From NCBI GenBank assembly GCA_002384205.1, contig DGBH01000175.1, forward strand, positions 16,917-24,999: a DNA stretch of 8,083 nucleotides, written 5' to 3'. The stretch comes from Bacteroidetes bacterium UBA4009 (GTDB taxonomy: Bacteria; Bacteroidota; Bacteroidia; NS11-12g; UBA9320). Under the pieces are notes generated by a model. It had not been told where the DNA came from. It did no database searches and saw nothing but the letters and a program-made list of their open reading frames with translations. Position numbers and translations under genes: made by a program. Numbering within the stretch: the first letter of the stretch is position 1; the number at the start of each line of letters is the position of its first letter. Below are positions 1-7,130 of the stretch, in pieces.

Positions 1-188
1 TGGCCCAGTGATTTAGCAGTGGCAAATAATTCTTCACCTAAATCTTCAACACCAAGAATGCACTGACACATCCCTCTTCCATCACGTAAATTGATGAAAA
101 CAACGGTTTTACTCTCTCTCCTGTTGGCTACCCATCCTTGGAGTGTAACCTCTTGTCCTACAAATTGGTCTAATTGTTTGGTATGCAT
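1..188 (-). CDS. asnS: Asparaginyl-tRNA synthetase, N-terminal part (cut by window edge)
   Basis: On the minus strand an open frame starts at the ATG at 188-186 and runs off the left edge, giving 62 complete codons. The product begins MHTKQLDQFVGQEVTLQGWV and continues through NRRESKTVVFINLRDG to a segment ending EELFATAKSLG. This is the OB-fold anticodon-binding domain that opens class IIb aminoacyl-tRNA synthetases. The combination of FVGQEV, GW(V/L)ANRR, LRDG and EE(L/I)FATAK near the N terminus most resembles asparaginyl-tRNA synthetases of the shorter Firmicutes type, which attach Asn to tRNA(Asn) in the cytoplasm. The class II catalytic motifs lie outside the window, so an AspRS or non-discriminating AspRS cannot be excluded. 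The start fits the usual distance of about 8-10 residues before the FVGQEV strand. The gene is divergent from rpoN, with 74 bp between the start codons. Confidence 0.75.
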   Translation of the reverse strand, partial: MHTKQLDQFVGQEVTLQGWVANRRESKTVVFINLRDGRGMCQCILGVEDLGEELFATAKSLG

Positions 189-189
189 C

Positions 190-219
190 TTGTTGATACT
201 AGAAATCTTGCTAATTTTG
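190..219 (+). promoter_or_regulatory. Putative rpoN promoter (Bacteroidota primary sigma type)
   Basis: TTG at 190-192, a 19-bp spacer and TAATTTTG at 212-219 match the Bacteroidota -33/-7 promoter pattern (TTG, about 19-21 bp, TAnnTTTG) with no mismatch in the conserved bases. Transcription would start near 224-227, leaving a leader of roughly 37-40 nt before the rpoN ATG. There is no purine-rich Shine-Dalgarno sequence before that ATG, as is usual in this phylum. The predicted start point falls inside the opposing asnS -7 element. Confidence 0.6.
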
Positions 220-224
220 GAGTA

Positions 225-232
225 CAAAAGTA
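225..232 (-). promoter_or_regulatory. Putative asnS promoter, -7 element
   Basis: The minus strand reads TACTTTTG here, a full match to the Bacteroidota -7 consensus TAnnTTTG. It would start transcription near 218-221, about 30 nt before the asnS ATG. No clear TTG -33 element is seen at the expected distance (around 251-256), so this half of the divergent pair is weaker than the rpoN promoter. The assignment rests on consensus match and position only. Confidence 0.45.
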
Positions 233-262
233 AGTTCTTATACCTACTTTTTATGTAAGCAC

Positions 263-1717
263 ATGTTAAAACAACATTTAAGTCAAAAACTACTTCAAAA
301 ACTGAGCCCTCAGCAGATACAATTTATCAAGCTGCTGCAGCTTAATACCCTTAATTTTGAGGAACGTATGGAAGAAGAACTTCTTGAAAATCCGGCTTTA
401 GAAAATGGTAAAGATGATGAGGAAGAACTTGATTTTAGTTTTAGTGAGTCAGAAGATATTGATTACGAGAGCACCAAAGATGAGTTTGATATTTCAGATT
501 ACTTAGGCGATGATGATGGCGGTGTGCAGCTTAGTGGCGACTATCAAGGAGACACCGAAGAAAAAGAGTTTATGCCTGTAGTCTACCACATTTCATTTAG
601 AGAACGACTCTTAGAGCAAGTAACAGGAGCGCTAAAAACGTCTGAAGAAGAAATTTTAGCAGATCAAATAATTGGAACGCTTGATGATGACGGTTACTTA
701 AGAAGATCACTTGTCGCTATAAAAAACGACTTACTCTTTACGCAAAATGTTAGAACTGAGGAAGCTACCCTTGCTCGTATTTTAGGGTATATACAAGATT
801 TAGACCCAGCGGGTGTGGGTGCACGTGATCTTAAAGAGTGTCTCTTGCTTCAAATCAAACGAAAACAAGAATTGGGGAATAATCCGATCTATAAACTTGC
901 TTATAGTATTATAGACGAGATGATGGAAGATTTTTCTAAAAAACATTACGCCAGAATTCTTAAAAAATTTGATATCTCCGAAGAATATCTCCGAGAGACA
1001 TTGGAATTTATTGCCAGACTAAATCCGAAACCAGCGCAATCAGGATCAGAGGGCGCAGAGAGCAAGGATTTTATTATTCCTGACTTTATTGTTAAAGAAA
1101 ATTATGGCAGTTTGGAAGTAAGCTTAAATTCAAAAAATGCTCCCGAACTGCGCGTAAGCAAATCCTATAATGAAACGTTGCAAGGATTTGATGTTAGTAA
1201 AAAGAAATCTCAAACTCAAAAAGATGCAGTGCAATACATTAAGCAAAAACTAGATGGAGCGAAGTGGTTTATTGATGCAGTAAAACAGCGCCAAAACACC
1301 TTGCTAATTACCATGCGCAAGATCGTCGAAATTCAGCAGGAATTCTTTATGAGTGGCGATGAGTCTGATCTTAGACCTATGATATTAAAAGATATCGCAG
1401 AACAAATAGGAATGGATATTTCTACCATATCTAGGGTGGCTAGCAGTAAATATGTAGAAACCGATTTTGGTATTTTTTTGCTCAAAGATTTTTTTACGGA
1501 AGGAATTACCACGGACAGTGGCGAAGAAGTTAGTAATCGGGAAGTTAAAAAAATACTGAAAGAAGCAATGGAAGCAGAAGACAAGAAAAAGCCCCTCACC
1601 GACGAGGCGCTTAAGGATATTTTACAAGAAAAGGGGTATCAAATTGCACGCAGAACCGTAGCAAAATACCGTGAACAACTAAATGTGCCGGTGGCTCGAT
1701 TAAGAAAAGAATTATAA
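263..1717 (+). CDS. rpoN: RNA polymerase sigma-54 factor RpoN
   Basis: This 484-residue protein is a full-length sigma-54 factor. It directs core RNA polymerase to -24/-12 promoters and needs an AAA+ enhancer-binding protein to open DNA. Region I, the activator-interacting segment, is the Gln/Leu-rich N terminus at residues 1-48 (SPQQIQFIKLLQLNTLNFEE, then a LLENPALE motif). Residues about 49-102 form the acidic, low-complexity region II. The core-binding domain follows at about 105-290. A helix-turn-helix lies at about 370-392 (LRPMILKDIAEQIGMDISTI and on to SRV), and the RpoN box ARRTVAKYRE is at 462-471, recognising the -24 element. All signature parts are intact. Its stop codon directly abuts the next ATG, which points to an operon with the PAP2-like and PaaG-like genes. 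No enhancer-binding protein is encoded in the window, so its regulon cannot be told from here. Confidence 0.97.
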   Translation: MLKQHLSQKLLQKLSPQQIQFIKLLQLNTLNFEERMEEELLENPALENGKDDEEELDFSFSESEDIDYESTKDEFDISDYLGDDDGGVQLSGDYQGDTEEKEFMPVVYHISFRERLLEQVTGALKTSEEEILADQIIGTLDDDGYLRRSLVAIKNDLLFTQNVRTEEATLARILGYIQDLDPAGVGARDLKECLLLQIKRKQELGNNPIYKLAYSIIDEMMEDFSKKHYARILKKFDISEEYLRETLEFIARLNPKPAQSGSEGAESKDFIIPDFIVKENYGSLEVSLNSKNAPELRVSKSYNETLQGFDVSKKKSQTQKDAVQYIKQKLDGAKWFIDAVKQRQNTLLITMRKIVEIQQEFFMSGDESDLRPMILKDIAEQIGMDISTISRVASSKYVETDFGIFLLKDFFTEGITTDSGEEVSNREVKKILKEAMEAEDKKKPLTDEALKDILQEKGYQIARRTVAKYREQLNVPVARLRKEL

Positions 1718-2299
1718 ATGAAAGGTATCCTTCAAGCTGGTGCAATTGTGTTGCATCCTATTTTTTTACCGTTATATAGTCTCTTTGTATACTGGCCATT
1801 CGTTGCAGGACTCGATTTTTGGGGCGCTGGCGTTGGGTTGGTATGGATAGGGTTTGTATACCTTATCTTGCCGTTAGTGTATTTTAAAGTGGTTCGCCAT
1901 ATCAATATAGCCGAACCTAGTTTGCTAGATCGTAGATCTATTTTTAGAGCCTATTCATTGATTAATTTCGGATTTGCCCTGGTCAATGTATTTTTACTGA
2001 ATGAATATATAAGTTTCTATATCGGCGCAGGATTTTTACATCTTTTCTTGTGGTTTCTAGTTTATCTGGAGCTTAAAGTGAGTTGGCATGCTGCTGTATG
2101 GGCGTTTCTAGTAGGGAGCTCGCTTATGATATTGTATAAGTTTCACTTTGTAGGTATGCCTATACTCCTTCTGGTATTTTTAGTTTTAAGCATTTTGGTT
2201 GTAGTTATACGATATTTGCAAAAAGCCCATACGCCACTAGAGTTGGCCATGGGTGCTGCCGTAGGAGTTTTATGCTCTTCCTTTATACTGTTTTTTTAA
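1718..2299 (+). CDS. Polytopic membrane protein, PAP2-phosphatase-like (degenerate motifs)
   Basis: This is a 193-residue, strongly hydrophobic protein with about six to seven predicted membrane segments (roughly 5-30, 35-58, 78-98, 100-118, 124-140, 143-165 and 172-192). It resembles small Bacteroidota proteins of the PAP2 (type 2 phosphatidic acid phosphatase) superfamily, which dephosphorylate lipid phosphates at the membrane. The match rests on two motif remnants. SWH at 122-124 sits where the family has SGH. R165, H171 and E175 are spaced like the SR-x5-H-x3-D motif, but with Ile instead of Ser before Arg and Glu instead of Asp. A convincing K-x6-RP motif is missing. It may therefore be a catalytically altered PAP2 protein or an unrelated membrane protein. 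The ATG follows the rpoN stop codon with no intervening base, so translational coupling to rpoN is likely. Confidence 0.85.
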   Translation: MKGILQAGAIVLHPIFLPLYSLFVYWPFVAGLDFWGAGVGLVWIGFVYLILPLVYFKVVRHINIAEPSLLDRRSIFRAYSLINFGFALVNVFLLNEYISFYIGAGFLHLFLWFLVYLELKVSWHAAVWAFLVGSSLMILYKFHFVGMPILLLVFLVLSILVVVIRYLQKAHTPLELAMGAAVGVLCSSFILFF

Positions 2300-2307
2300 A
2301 TTAAAAA

Positions 2308-3093
2308 ATGAAGTCAGAATACACTACCATTTTATATAACCAAAACGAAGGAATTACAACTATTACCCTTAATCGTCCAGAGAGCTATAACGCTTTTACA
2401 GCTGAGATGCGCTGCGAACTTTTGCAGGCATTGCAAACGGCAAGTGCCGATCATGACTGTCGTGTGGTGGTTTTAACAGGGGCGGGAAAAGCCTTTTGCT
2501 CTGGACAAGATTTGAAAGATATAGCGGGTGTAAAAGTAGACTTCAATGATTTTTTGAAGAATGGCTATAACCCAATTATTTTAGCCATGCGTAACATGCC
2601 TAAACCCATTGTTGGCAGAATTAATGGTGTGGCTGCTGGAGCAGGTTGCTCCCTGGCCCTGGCATGTGACTATTGCATTGCCGACGAGAGAGCTAATTTA
2701 GTTGAAGTTTTTGTGGGAATAGGATTGGTCTTAGATTCTGGGTCTTCTTATTTCTTACCTAAGTTGGTAGGGTCAAATAAGGCTTTTGAGTTAGCTACGA
2801 TGGGAACTAAAGTTTCGGCCAGTCAAGCGGTGAGTTGGGGTATGATTAACAAAGCAGTTCCTGCAGATGAGTTAGATGATGCCATTTTGCAAGTGACAAG
2901 CTATTATGCCAATGCGCCTACCAAAGCTATTGGTATGATTAAAAAAATGCTCAATGATTCAGGAAACAAAACTCTAGAAGAGGTGCTAGATTATGAAGCA
3001 TACTATCAAGACATAGCAGGTAATTCAAGTGATTACGCAGAAGGTGTTAGCGCGTTTTTAGAAAAGCGCAAGCCTGTGTTTAAAGGACAATAA
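2308..3093 (+). CDS. Enoyl-CoA hydratase/isomerase family protein, PaaG-like
   Basis: This 261-residue protein has the crotonase fold and is close in length and motifs to PaaG (262 residues in E. coli), the 1,2-epoxyphenylacetyl-CoA isomerase. The oxyanion hole is formed by the FCSGQDLKD segment and by NGVAAGAG near residues 105-113. The C terminus DYAEGVSAFLEKRKPVFKG is very like that of PaaG. The two catalytic Glu residues of true enoyl-CoA hydratases are replaced, by Ser115 and Phe135, and an Asp (Asp143) is kept at the position of the PaaG catalytic acid, within LDSGSS. This argues for double-bond isomerisation of an acyl-CoA over hydration. The true substrate is unknown. No other phenylacetate genes are visible, so a role in general or branched acyl-CoA metabolism is as likely. 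It starts 8 bp after the PAP2-like gene with an A-rich leader and probably shares the rpoN transcript. Confidence 0.9.
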   Translation: MKSEYTTILYNQNEGITTITLNRPESYNAFTAEMRCELLQALQTASADHDCRVVVLTGAGKAFCSGQDLKDIAGVKVDFNDFLKNGYNPIILAMRNMPKPIVGRINGVAAGAGCSLALACDYCIADERANLVEVFVGIGLVLDSGSSYFLPKLVGSNKAFELATMGTKVSASQAVSWGMINKAVPADELDDAILQVTSYYANAPTKAIGMIKKMLNDSGNKTLEEVLDYEAYYQDIAGNSSDYAEGVSAFLEKRKPVFKGQ

Positions 3094-3193
3094 GGCTATT
3101 TAATATCGGGAATACCGAGCGCCATAGGAGATTTTTGAACTGTGATGCAATAATTCGCAAAATTTAGTATTTTCGAAACTTATTAAATTCCAG

Positions 3194-4537
3194 ATGTTGA
3201 AACAGCTACTTTCTATTTTAATTCTTTTTTTAAGTATTAGTGCCTTTAGTCAAGAGGTAGAACAATGCGGACATACCGCATATATGGAATACTTAGAGTC
3301 GATCAATCCGGGAATTAAGCAAAATATGGATGCGACTTTTAAACAAGCGCTAGCTCAAAGTAAAATCAAAACGAAAACATCACAAGATACGATTCACACT
3401 ATTCAAGTGGTTTTTCATATAGTTTACAATACAGCGCAACATAATTTAAGCGATGATTTAATTACCTCACAATTGCGTGTGCTCAACGAATGTTATACGC
3501 GAACCAATCCAGATACCATCAATACACGCGATATTTTTAAACCGGTGGCGGGTGATGCGGGAATCAGATTTGTACTTGCTACCCGAGATCCAAGTGGTAT
3601 TACAACAAATGGAATTGTGCGTGTTCAAACGGCCTTAACTGCTTTTGGGTCGTCGCCTACAAGCCTTGCCATGACAGATCGGGTAAAGCAGACGGCATAT
3701 GGGAGCGAAGCTTGGGACACGGATAAATATTTAAATATATGGGTGTGTGACTTGTCTTCACGCGGCCGTGACGGTTTGTTAGGGTATGCGTATCCGCCTA
3801 CAGGTGTTGATAATTGGCCAGGCACCAGTTCATTTGCTACGGCAGATAAACAAGGGGTTGTATTGCATTACAAAATAGTAGGAGAGAATAACCCTTCTTC
3901 TTTAGCTACAGGCGAGAAAACAGCGGTGCACGAAGTGGGACATTATTTGGGTTTACGCCATATTTGGGGAGATGGAGGATGCACCGTAGATGACTATATG
4001 GAAGATACTCCTCTGGCTAGTGCTGCCAATCAAAATTGTTATCCATCCATTAATTCTTGCTACAGTGCTCAACCAGATGACTTGCCAGATATGATTGAAA
4101 ATTATATGGATTATACACCAGGTAAATGCCAAAATATGTTTACCCAGCAGCAGGTAGCTCAGATGCGAGCTAACCTCACTATCTTCAGAACAACTATATT
4201 CTCTACCTATATCCCTGTTCCACCAGCAGTGATTGCTACGTTACGTAAACTTGGAATTCTAAATTTTCCGCCCCCTATCAAATGTCCATTTGGCGTATTT
4301 AGCAGCACACTTACTAATGAGGTGTTCGTGAGTCTTGGTGAGTTGCCAGAAGATGACGCATCGCAGTATGTTATAAAGTTCTTTACCCCCTTAGGTCAGG
4401 TCGTTCATGAAGCAACATTAAGCAATGAAGCGTATCAAGCGGTAAATGGCATGACAGGATTACATGGTGCTTTTATTTACCAACTTACTAAAAATGGGGA
4501 CGAAATAGCCAAGGGTAAAGTTGTATTGGGATTTTAG
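3194..4537 (+). CDS. Secreted pappalysin-like (M43) zinc metalloprotease with T9SS sorting domain
   Basis: This is a 447-residue exported protease. A Sec signal peptide occupies residues 1-19 (MLK, a hydrophobic core, then AFS before Gln20). The catalytic domain carries HEVGHYLGLRH at 246-256, in which His246, His250 and His256 bind zinc and Glu247 is the general base. The Met-turn is NYMDY, with Met305. This extended HExxHxxGxxH pattern, followed by WGDGGC and a Cys-containing stretch, is typical of family M43 (pappalysin/ulilysin/cytophagalysin). Residues about 363-447 resemble a type A T9SS C-terminal sorting domain: an LGQVV strand and a final GAFIYQLTKNGDEIAKGKVV segment. The usual YPNP at the start of that domain is not present. 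The protein is probably released or surface-attached through the outer membrane and degrades extracellular protein. It lies 100 bp after the PaaG-like gene and likely has its own promoter, though I find no good match to one. Confidence 0.9.
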   Translation: MLKQLLSILILFLSISAFSQEVEQCGHTAYMEYLESINPGIKQNMDATFKQALAQSKIKTKTSQDTIHTIQVVFHIVYNTAQHNLSDDLITSQLRVLNECYTRTNPDTINTRDIFKPVAGDAGIRFVLATRDPSGITTNGIVRVQTALTAFGSSPTSLAMTDRVKQTAYGSEAWDTDKYLNIWVCDLSSRGRDGLLGYAYPPTGVDNWPGTSSFATADKQGVVLHYKIVGENNPSSLATGEKTAVHEVGHYLGLRHIWGDGGCTVDDYMEDTPLASAANQNCYPSINSCYSAQPDDLPDMIENYMDYTPGKCQNMFTQQQVAQMRANLTIFRTTIFSTYIPVPPAVIATLRKLGILNFPPPIKCPFGVFSSTLTNEVFVSLGELPEDDASQYVIKFFTPLGQVVHEATLSNEAYQAVNGMTGLHGAFIYQLTKNGDEIAKGKVVLGF

Positions 4538-4774
4538 AGTAGAATAGGAGTGTTGCACGCTGAGTTCGGGTGCTCTATTTCGTATGTTTGATTGGCATTT
4601 ACTTTAGGATATATGCGCTATTTTTAGGAGTGACATATTAGGGTAAAAATGAATTGAGACTCAAAGTTTAAAAATGATACTTCATCACTGGGATTTTTTT
4701 CATCTTTTTAATGAATCTATCTGTCTTTGACTTGCGAATAAAAAAGCAAAAAGAATAAATTTGCAACCACAATC
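4538..4774. other. Intergenic spacer upstream of aconitase
   Basis: This 237-bp AT-rich region has no open frame that looks coding. Its right end carries the aconitase promoter. It also contains the octamer TAGGAGTG twice (4545-4552 and 4625-4632, 80 bp apart). Two imperfect inverted repeats are present: an interrupted one at 4543-4579, just after the protease stop, and an AT-only one at 4668-4711 (TTAAAAATGAT against ATCTTTTTAA with one bulge). Either could help end the protease transcript, but neither is a convincing intrinsic terminator. Confidence 0.5.
4732..4763 (+). promoter_or_regulatory. Putative aconitase promoter (Bacteroidota primary sigma type)
   Basis: TTG at 4732-4734, a 21-bp spacer and TAAATTTG at 4756-4763 match the Bacteroidota -33/-7 consensus with no mismatch in the conserved bases. 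The predicted start of transcription is around 4767-4770, only about 5-8 nt before the aconitase ATG at 4775. The mRNA would therefore be nearly leaderless. The coding assignment of that ATG is firm because the next residues align with the aconitase N terminus at the expected length. Confidence 0.65.
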
Positions 4775-7051
4775 ATGAGCAACACCGTATTCGACCTCGA
4801 TTTAATTCAAAAAACGTATCAAAATTTAGAAAGTAAAGTAGCTGCAGCCAGAGCTGTAGTGGGAAAGCCACTTACACTTTCAGAAAAAATATTATATAGC
4901 CATCTTTGGGATGGAAATGCAGTTACAGCATTCGTAAGAGGTAAAGATTATGTAGATTTTGCTCCAGATAGAATCGCTTGTCAAGATGCTACAGCGCAAA
5001 TGGCTCTTTTGCAATTTATGCAAGCGGGTAAAAAGAAAGTGGCTGTACCTACCACGGTACATTGCGACCACCTAATTCAAGCTAAAATGGGTGCAGATGA
5101 AGATTTACAGAATGCTATTAACACCTCTAATGAGGTGTTCAACTTCTTAGAATCAGTTTCTGATAAATATGGAATTGGCTTTTGGAAACCAGGAGCAGGT
5201 ATTATTCATCAAGTGGTCCTAGAAAACTATGCTTTCCCAGGTGGCATGATGATAGGCACCGATTCTCATACGGTAAACGCAGGAGGATTGGGCATGGTAG
5301 CTATAGGAGTAGGTGGAGCTGATGCGGTAGATGTGATGGCTGGTATGGCTTGGGAACTTAAGTTTCCTAAGTTAATCGGTGTAAAATTAACCGGCAAACT
5401 AAGTGGCTGGTCCGCGCCTAAAGACGTTATCTTAAAAGTAGCAGGAATACTTTCTGTGAAGGGTGGTACAGGTGCTATTGTAGAATATTTTGGTGAAGGT
5501 GCTACCTCTATGTCATGTACGGGTAAAGGTACTATTTGTAACATGGGGGCAGAAATTGGAGCTACTACATCTACTTTTGGTTATGATGATAGCATGGAAC
5601 GTTATCTTAGAGCTACAGGCAGAGCCGAAGTTGCCGATCTTGCTAATCAGGTAAGAGAGCACTTAACGGGTGACGCTGAAGTATATGCTCATCCAGAGCA
5701 ATACTTTGATCAGGTGATTGAAATAAATCTAAGCGAGCTAAAACCGCACATGAACGGGCCTTTTACTCCCGATTTAGATACCAAGGTTGGTGAAATGAAA
5801 GAAAAAGCAGAAGCTAACGGTTGGCCTCTTGATGTAGAATGGGGACTTATAGGGTCGTGTACCAACTCTTCATACGAAGATTTGAGTAGAGCGGCGTCTA
5901 TTGCTAAACAAGCGGTAGATAAAGGAATAATCATGAAAGCGCAACTGGGCATTAATCCAGGTTCTGAAACAGTGCGATATACCGCAGAGCGAGATGGTTT
6001 GTTGGGCATTTTTGAAGATCTAAATGCTGTGATTTTTACCAATGCTTGTGGTCCTTGTATTGGTCAATGGGCTAGATACAGTGATCCAAAAAATGCGCCT
6101 AAAAACAGTATCATTCACTCATTTAATAGAAACTTTAGCAAGCGTGCAGATGGTAATCCTAATACCCATGCCTTTGTAGCTTCGCCAGAAATCGTAGCAG
6201 CAATAGCCATTTCAGGTCGCTTAGATTTTAATCCTGCTACAGATACGCTTATCAATAACAAAGGAGAAGCAGTAATGCTTGATGAGCCTACGGGCTTTGA
6301 ATTGCCTCCAAAAGGATTTGGGGTTGAAGATAATGGTTACCTTGCTCCATCAGAGGATGGCAGTGGGTTAAGTGTAAAAGTAGATCCAAACTCTAAGAGA
6401 CTACAATTATTAGAAGGTTTCTTGCCTTGGGAAGGAAGAGATTTGAAAGGGCTTAAATTACTTATTAAAGCAAAAGGTAAATGTACTACAGATCATATTT
6501 CTATGGCGGGTCCATGGTTATCCTACAGAGGGCATCTAGATAATATTTCAAATAATTGTCTAATTGGTGCAGAAAATGCATTTAATGGGAAACCAGATTC
6601 AATCTTAAACCCCTACACAGCTCAGTACGAAGGTGTTCCGCAAGTAGCAAGAGCCATAAAAGCTTCAGGAGATTTTTCTATTGTATTTGGAGAAGAAAAT
6701 TACGGTGAAGGTTCAAGTAGAGAACATGCCGCTATGGAGCCAAGATTTCTAGCAGTAAGAGCTGTAGTTGTAAAATCCTTTGCACGTATTCACGAGACAA
6801 ATCTTAAAAAGCAAGGCATGCTAGGCTTAACATTTGCTGATCCAGCAGATTACGATTTAATACAAGAAACGGATACATTTGATATACTAGGTTTAGAGTC
6901 TTTCGCTGCAGGCGTTCCGCTTTCTATAGTAGCGCATCATGCAGACGGAACGAGCGATAATATTACCGCAAATCACACGTATAACGAGGCGCAAATAGAT
7001 TGGTTTAATGCGGGAAGCGCATTGAATTTAATCAAGCAACAAAACGTCTGA
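4775..7051 (+). CDS. Aconitate hydratase, mitochondrial type
   Basis: This 758-residue protein interconverts citrate and isocitrate through cis-aconitate in the TCA cycle, in the cytoplasm. All expected parts are seen. The HCDH motif is at 96-99 and the DSH motif at 163-165 (within IGTDSHT). The three [4Fe-4S] ligands are Cys362 (GSCTNSS), Cys425 and Cys428 (NACGPC), with the same 63- and 3-residue spacing as Cys358/421/424 of pig mitochondrial aconitase. The C-terminal swivel domain carries [13 protein letters not shown], with Ser647-Ser648-Arg649 matching the substrate-binding and catalytic Ser642/Arg644 region. Length and sequence fit the mitochondrial-type family (about 750-780 residues), not the longer bacterial AcnA (about 890) or AcnB. 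The cluster is labile to oxidants in this family. The gene has its own strong-looking promoter and is flanked by unrelated genes, so no TCA operon is visible here. Confidence 0.97.
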   Translation: MSNTVFDLDLIQKTYQNLESKVAAARAVVGKPLTLSEKILYSHLWDGNAVTAFVRGKDYVDFAPDRIACQDATAQMALLQFMQAGKKKVAVPTTVHCDHLIQAKMGADEDLQNAINTSNEVFNFLESVSDKYGIGFWKPGAGIIHQVVLENYAFPGGMMIGTDSHTVNAGGLGMVAIGVGGADAVDVMAGMAWELKFPKLIGVKLTGKLSGWSAPKDVILKVAGILSVKGGTGAIVEYFGEGATSMSCTGKGTICNMGAEIGATTSTFGYDDSMERYLRATGRAEVADLANQVREHLTGDAEVYAHPEQYFDQVIEINLSELKPHMNGPFTPDLDTKVGEMKEKAEANGWPLDVEWGLIGSCTNSSYEDLSRAASIAKQAVDKGIIMKAQLGINPGSETVRYTAERDGLLGIFEDLNAVIFTNACGPCIGQWARYSDPKNAPKNSIIHSFNRNFSKRADGNPNTHAFVASPEIVAAIAISGRLDFNPATDTLINNKGEAVMLDEPTGFELPPKGFGVEDNGYLAPSEDGSGLSVKVDPNSKRLQLLEGFLPWEGRDLKGLKLLIKAKGKCTTDHISMAGPWLSYRGHLDNISNNCLIGAENAFNGKPDSILNPYTAQYEGVPQVARAIKASGDFSIVFGEENYGEGSSREHAAMEPRFLAVRAVVVKSFARIHETNLKKQGMLGLTFADPADYDLIQETDTFDILGLESFAAGVPLSIVAHHADGTSDNITANHTYNEAQIDWFNAGSALNLIKQQNV

Positions 7052-7075
7052 AAGGTACGTTAAGTAATTTAATCG

Positions 7076-7083
7076 TAATATTG
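7076..7083 (+). promoter_or_regulatory. Weak candidate -7 element for the coiled-coil protein gene
   Basis: TAATATTG matches TAnnTTTG except for one base (A for T at position 5). It lies 47 bp before the ATG at 7131, in the 79-bp gap after aconitase. No TTG is found at the expected distance upstream, so this is tentative, and read-through from the aconitase gene is an equally good explanation for expression of the downstream gene. No terminator hairpin with a T-run is seen in the gap. Confidence 0.28.
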
Positions 7084-7130
7084 CACTATTGCAAATTGTA
7101 CCAAAACGATAAACATAAAAAATAAATACC

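Noticed and set aside
1333..1599. Minus-strand open frame within rpoN
   Set aside because: It lies entirely inside the helix-turn-helix and C-terminal coding region of rpoN, shows no recognisable motif, and its Ser/Ile-rich composition is what antisense of this gene would give.
3106..3136. Possible terminator after the PaaG-like gene: TCGG/CCGA hairpin followed by a T-run at 3132-3136
   Set aside because: The stem is only 4 bp and the T-run is 13 bp beyond it, so it does not look like a working intrinsic terminator.
3161..3193. Candidate promoter TATTTTCG before the M43 protease
   Set aside because: It has one mismatch in the conserved TTTG and no TTG at the correct spacing upstream, so support is insufficient.
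4543..4579. Interrupted inverted repeat just after the M43 protease stop (GCAC/GTGC plus AATAGG/TCTATT)
   Set aside because: It needs a one-sided 6-nt bulge, a G-T pair and an 11-nt loop, and lacks a following T-run; chance pairing is likely.
4545..4632. Direct repeat TAGGAGTG at 4545-4552 and 4625-4632
   Set aside because: Only 8 bp in two copies with no flanking similarity; not distinguishable from chance without comparative data.
4668..4711. AT-rich inverted repeat upstream of aconitase (TTAAAAATGAT with ATCTTTTTAA)
   Set aside because: Almost all A-T pairs with a bulge and a long loop in AT-rich DNA; expected by chance, and not enough to call a terminator or operator.
5266..6042. Minus-strand open frames at 5266-5544 and 5710-6042 within aconitase
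   Set aside because: They are antisense shadows of a fully conserved aconitase; no family signature or plausible start context is seen. The antisense frames at 3625-3825 and 7298-7525 are rejected for the same reason.
7043..7061. AACGT/ACGTT inverted repeat spanning the aconitase stop codon
   Set aside because: A 5-bp stem with a 9-nt loop and no T-run; too weak to call a terminator.
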